Source: Euperipatoides rowelli
Lineage: Eukaryota; Onychophora; Udeonychophora; Euonychophora; Peripatopsidae
NCBI GenBank assembly: GCA_003024985.2
Contig: PXIH01S0000771.1
Direction: 5' to 3' (one strand)
Length of the DNA: 12,102 bases
Made by a program: the position numbers and the translations under genes. This document shows, in pieces, positions 7,895 through 12,102 of the stretch (position 1 is the stretch's first letter; each line of letters opens with the position of its first letter). The notes under the pieces were generated by a model. The model ran no database searches and was not told the origin of the DNA. It was given only the letters and a program-made list of their open reading frames with translations.

Positions 7895-8464
7895 GTATTC
7901 TATATTTTACAATTTTCTATTAGTATTAATTTTTAAAATTGAAACATATATATAATAAAAGTAAAATGTAAGCATAATGAAAGAAAATATTTTTGCAACA
8001 TCTCCCCTCCCATTCCCCTCAAACATTTTTTATATTTCACCAAATAATTTAATATATTCTCACATTTTTAAAAAATAAAAAGGATTTTGCACTGTCTTTA
8101 CAGGAAAATGTCAATTTCTTCATGGGATGACAAATTTCTTAAATTTTGAATTTGCTAATAATGGGGGTTCTAACAAATTTTGGTCATTTGAGGGAAGTTG
8201 TTTCTGACAAAATATTACATAAAGGAAATTGGAGAGTTATGTAACATGACAGTTTAGGTTGTGGAGCACATGTCACTAATTCCTCCATTTCATCTGTCAA
8301 ACCTTTTGTACTCAATATTTCATTTTTCTACATATTAATAGTTTCTGGATTAATTTTTGTGTCCTCCTGCTTTTACCATAATATGATTCTTTTTTTAGGC
8401 TTCATGTTTAAATTGTCTCTGTTAAAAAAAAAAAAAAGCCTTTTTTTTTTGTTAAATAAACCAA
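7895..8464 (+). other. Start of the intron after the USP exon, T-rich
   Basis: It begins with the donor GTATTC at 7895. The sequence is T-rich on the gene strand, as usual for introns (for example 10 A against 31 T in 8341-8400). No exon that would continue the USP zinc fingers is visible here or further on, so the intron is at least 4.2 kb. Confidence 0.65.
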
Positions 8465-10312
8465 TTGTTACTGTCCGAATTATAACTCGGACATAATTGC
8501 TGTTGCTCAGCGGGGGTTGTATAAGAGAAGGTGAGAGATATAAAACTAAGATAACAGGCCAAATAAAAGCTTAATGGACATACCCTTTAGTGATGACTCA
8601 AATTAATTACAATTATAAAAATCAATGGTCAAGTAAATGATTTAAAGTATTAACTTTTACTAATAATTAAAGGGCACGTAATTCTGAAATATTAAATATT
8701 TTGCTTAAGGTTACAGAATGTCTCTGGGCCGAGAGATAATATAAAAAGGCTATACACAATTAGGGCATTAAAATTCATTAAAAATTAAACTAAATAGCCT
8801 AAATTTTAAAATAATATGTCGTACAGTGTCCTGAAGGGCATGTGATCAAACTAGCAATAAGACTGTCATAATTAAGCTTTAAAATAAATTGTTACCGTAG
8901 ATAAAAAGAAAGTAATGAGTCGCAATATATGAGCTATTATCTATAATAAAATTAGATAACTTCAAATGCTACTCCACTGGCTACTGAATAAAAATAATTC
9001 CGNTAAATATTAAGTCAAAAGGTACAATTAAAATTAAAGGATGTTAAATATGAATAAGCGCAATTTTTGAATTAAATTATTGCCTTCAAAATCTGGGTAA
9101 TGGATAATAATAAATAAGAGAAATTCAACACAAGTAAAATAAGCCATAAAAATTCCATTGACCATTGTATAAGATTAATAATAGCCAGCAAGTTGATGTG
9201 AAAAATTATTGACAGGAAGAATATAAAATTAAGCATTATGAAATAATTATGAAATCAATAAATCGAAGTAATCTGTTTTCCAGGGCGATAAAAATTATGA
9301 GACTGGAAGGGACAGTTAAGGTTTGTGAGCTGTATAGTTATGCAGGCTAGCAAATAAAAATGAGAAAAAGGTAAACTAATGCATCTTAGCATTATATAAA
9401 GACAGTCAAATTATGAATTAAATACTGAATCAAATAGCACAAAACTGCAGTCGAAAAAAGATCTAAAAATTCCATGGGGGTTATTTAACCATCAGAATAA
9501 TCTCTAAATCATTGCGAGCTGATTGTCCCACCTTCATAAATATTAAGAAAGAATTTAAATTAATAAAGGGCACACATATAATACAACAAATTAATAAAAT
9601 CAATTTTAAAATAAGCTACAGTCCGATTTTAATTAATCATGCAGTCCAAAATAATAGTTAAAGCAGAGATACACATAAGTTAAAAAGGAAAGGAAAAATT
9701 ATAAAATAATAAAGCACATGTTTGACTGAATAATTAATCGCCATAACTGACAGGAGAAGAATTCAAACTTCTCAAGAAATTTAAAGGAGCTGTCAGAACT
9801 AGCAATCGATCTGATAGTAAGAAAACCACAACCTTACTTTATGAGCTATTAATGAACTGAGGTAACCAGCTATGAACTCCTGGTAAGGCCCTCTTGAAAA
9901 GTTGTAAAATTTATTAAGAACCCTATGGGATTACTAAGTTAACAAGTGGCCTGGGATATGTCCATGTTCTTGACAGGTAACAGTACATGAGTAGAGAAAG
10001 TGTCAACTCTTAAGGTTGGCCAGTCAATTAATGAATTAGGAAAAATGGAAGGAATGTTTCTTTCCCAGAAAAAAATTAAATAAATATGAGATATTAAAAT
10101 ATTAAAAAATCAGATCTTAATAAAAGATAGAAATTCTATACCAGAGAATCCATAATAACTTAATATGGATATTATTACCTAATAGACAATTAAAAAGGGA
10201 CATTTAACTGAAAAAGTATCCCTGTTGGTGGAAAGTTAAAATCAAAGAAAGACAATTAACAAATAGAGTGTTTAGGCCTTGTTTTTTGCCTGTATACCTG
10301 AGACACCAGANA
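8465..10312 (-). other. A-skewed non-coding block, possible unknown insertion
   Basis: From about 8465 the strand skew flips: A exceeds T (25 against 16 in 9721-9780), long T runs disappear and AATAA/ATAAA words dominate. No frame is open for long on either strand and no protein motif is recognisable. The word AAGGG followed by AC, CA or AT recurs (near 8671, 8833, 9307, 9567 and 10195), and ATGAGCTATTA and CTAGCAAT each occur twice. The look is of a decayed element inserted in the opposite direction to the host gene. The minus strand assignment follows from that and is inference. Confidence 0.35.
8472..8493. repeat. Inverted repeat TGTCCGA / TCGGACA
   Basis: Seven perfect base pairs flank an eight-base spacer, right where the composition changes. 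A terminus such as TGTCCGA would suit several transposon or LTR types, but no second terminus was found downstream within the window. Confidence 0.6.
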
Positions 10313-10690
10313 ATTGTTTTAATTAAAAATATATGCATATACAGTAGTATAGAAAGATTTGATTAGAATGTTTAATTCATTAAATATTTTAGTGATGATA
10401 CTAGATTTTAAATGGTTGGTGTATAAAGGACTAGCCTAATGTATTAAGTACCGTAATAGAAATATTATCATAGTTTGATTTTGATTGTATAATCATTGAT
10501 GAGGTAATTATATTACTGAAACATGTGTTGCATTGGTTTATCTACTCAGTGCAGCCTACTTATATGGCTTGAGTTGTTTAATAAATTACTATTATACCAT
10601 AAGTGTTTAAGTGGGTGTCAAATATATGGCTGCAATGGGCAAATGTCATCAGTTATGACAAACTATAAATCATCATAAATCAGAAAACAA
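10313..10690. other. Skew-neutral intron stretch
   Basis: Between the two A-skewed blocks the sequence returns to the ordinary mix, with roughly equal A and T (21 and 23 in 10381-10440), TACAGTAG near 10339 and TAGCCTAATG near 10433. No gene is seen. It may be host intron separating two insertions. Confidence 0.4.
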
Positions 10691-12102
10691 TGTCACTACG
10701 GAAATGAGTATATTGATAAAATTATAATTTCAAGAAGTCATAACAACTGCTGGATAAGTAAAATGGGACAGTGCTATAGAAAATAAATACACACGAAAGA
10801 AAGAATCAAAATGATAAATTAAAAAGGGATCAGTGTTGAAACTATACAAGGAGCCTTTAATTAAGGGAAATAATACTAAAACAAATTGAGAAATAATTGC
10901 TGGAATCATCGGCTAAATAAATACAGAGCTGGTAATTTTGAAATCAATCGGGCTGAGTGATCACCAAGCAATAATAAAAGGGACCTAGAGACTGAAAGCT
11001 GCGCCCTGAATAAACGATTAATATTATCAGGTGAAATTATCCTTGATAATCACAAGTCTAGCCAGAGTCATAACATCAGAAAGAAGCTGATATATGGAAA
11101 ACCGATATTAGCCCAAGTCACAAGAAAACATGATCACGACCTTTGTTTGAAGTATTAACATTGGTTTGTACGGCTTCACAGTAAATGTTGATGGCAACTA
11201 AATTGTAATTCCGATAAAAGAATTGCTCACTGCTGAAACAGACATAACAGATAAACTGATTGAAAATTGAACCATTAATAAGACTGAAATTAAGCTGGTA
11301 AATTATTGTTTTAAATACACAAAGAAAATGAAGCCTGGATTCAAACCCCATATGAATCAAGTAAAGGGCATGATAAGAACCAAGTATGTAAATAGAAACA
11401 AACTACTTATACACAAGAAGGGACAGTACTGAACAAATAAGTACATAAAAGGAAATATGGCAATCACAAGAAACATAATTATTAAGTAAATAGAATTTAA
11501 GAAACCCTGGAAGATTGCAATTAAATAAATTAATTTCTGCATTTGAGGAGCAGAGACTGGAAAAGGTGGTGACAGGCCGGCTTTCTTAATTGATAGCCTG
11601 GGCCTGGTCTAGCTGAACAGCTGATTAACTGCATCCAATCAGGGCTGGAAAACAGTCATTAATTGTAACCCAATTAGCCTCTTCAGATGTAGTATAATTA
11701 CAGTAAACACAATAACAATTTGGTCAGTCATTTTTAAAAGTTTTAAATTAAAAAATCTCCTAAAGTAAATGGTTGGGTGGAAGCTCCTTTTGTCTTGTAA
11801 TAGTTACATCATTTACGAGCTGAGGCAGCCTTCCACGCCAATTCCTTACTAATCCATCAACAATTTAAAATAATTAAGTTAAAGTTAACTTATAAATTAT
11901 AAAGTAAATTTAAAGTAAATTTTATAACAAGTTAAAAAATGAAAATCTCTTGCCAGTCCCTGAACCACAGAATCAACTAAGAAGAAATAATATTGAAGAA
12001 AGAACATAGCATAGGAACAGAGATGCCTCCGACCTTATAAACAGGTATGGTTTATCTTGTCCATAAAATAATATAGCACTGATCCCCCAGCATGAATATA
12101 GA
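10691..12102 (-). other. Second A-skewed non-coding block, runs off the window
   Basis: The A excess is strong (30 A against 11 T in 11401-11460). The AAGGG words continue (near 10826, 10979, 11366 and 11418). Two small open frames on the minus strand (11118-11360 and 11357-11542) give hydrophobic or compositionally odd peptides with no known motif and are best read as chance. A tandem AAAGTAAATTT pair lies at 11901-11922. The right-hand limit is outside the window. Confidence 0.35.

Noticed and set aside
11336-11350. Box B-like word on the minus strand (GGTTTGAATCC), possible tRNA or SINE
   Set aside because: The T-arm stem does not pair beyond two bases, and no box A was found at the right distance, so a tRNA or SINE is not supported.
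11118-11542. Two minus-strand open frames with hydrophobic peptides
   Set aside because: They are short, have no motif and lie in T-rich antisense sequence, where hydrophobic frames occur by chance. One starts where the other ends, but nothing supports a gene.
1-12102. CRISPR array, bacterial operon, rRNA or tRNA genes
   Set aside because: There are no regular spacer-repeat units, no ribosome binding site pattern and no RNA gene core sequences. The spliced exon and LINE show a eukaryotic genome.

Overview
This window is strongly AT-rich animal DNA, most likely from an invertebrate and plausibly an arthropod. Three things point that way: an intron-split gene for a USP16/USP45-type deubiquitinase, a CR1/L2-type non-LTR retrotransposon, and a piggyBac relic of the PGBD type. 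Single N bases at 9003 and 10311 suggest draft assembly. Only one host exon can be supported, so nearly all of the window reads as two long introns of that gene filled with mobile-element debris.

Layout: 1-1020 is AT-rich intron without a recognisable gene. About 1021-5507 is one near full-length but inactivated LINE in sense orientation. It has three tandem 5' UTR monomers (1021-1492), a broken ORF1 (1624-2650: PHD finger, coiled coil, RRM-like part), a broken ORF2 (2651-5453: endonuclease and reverse transcriptase) and a TAAA-type tail. 5508-6060 holds simple and degenerate repeats, including a 13-base C run and a diverged direct repeat. 6081-6721 is an internally deleted piggyBac element with a promoter-like cluster (CRE and two CCAAT boxes) just upstream. 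7319-7894 is the host exon, coding for the acidic insert and the first part of the zinc-finger subdomain of the USP catalytic domain. 7895-8464 is T-rich intron. 8465-12102 is a long non-coding block in which the skew flips to A-rich, apart from a neutral stretch near 10313-10690. It looks like one or more unrecognised insertions.

Most interesting signals: the LINE's ORF1 ends in TAG-CAA-TCA, a leaky-stop context, and the endonuclease reading frame continues in the same frame directly after it with no ATG. This suggests that ORF2 may be made by stop-codon readthrough. The LINE's 5' monomers have splice-site-like borders and pair with a downstream inverted copy to form a long hairpin. A perfect 16-bp palindrome interrupts the reverse transcriptase right after its catalytic motif and uses a word scattered through the window.
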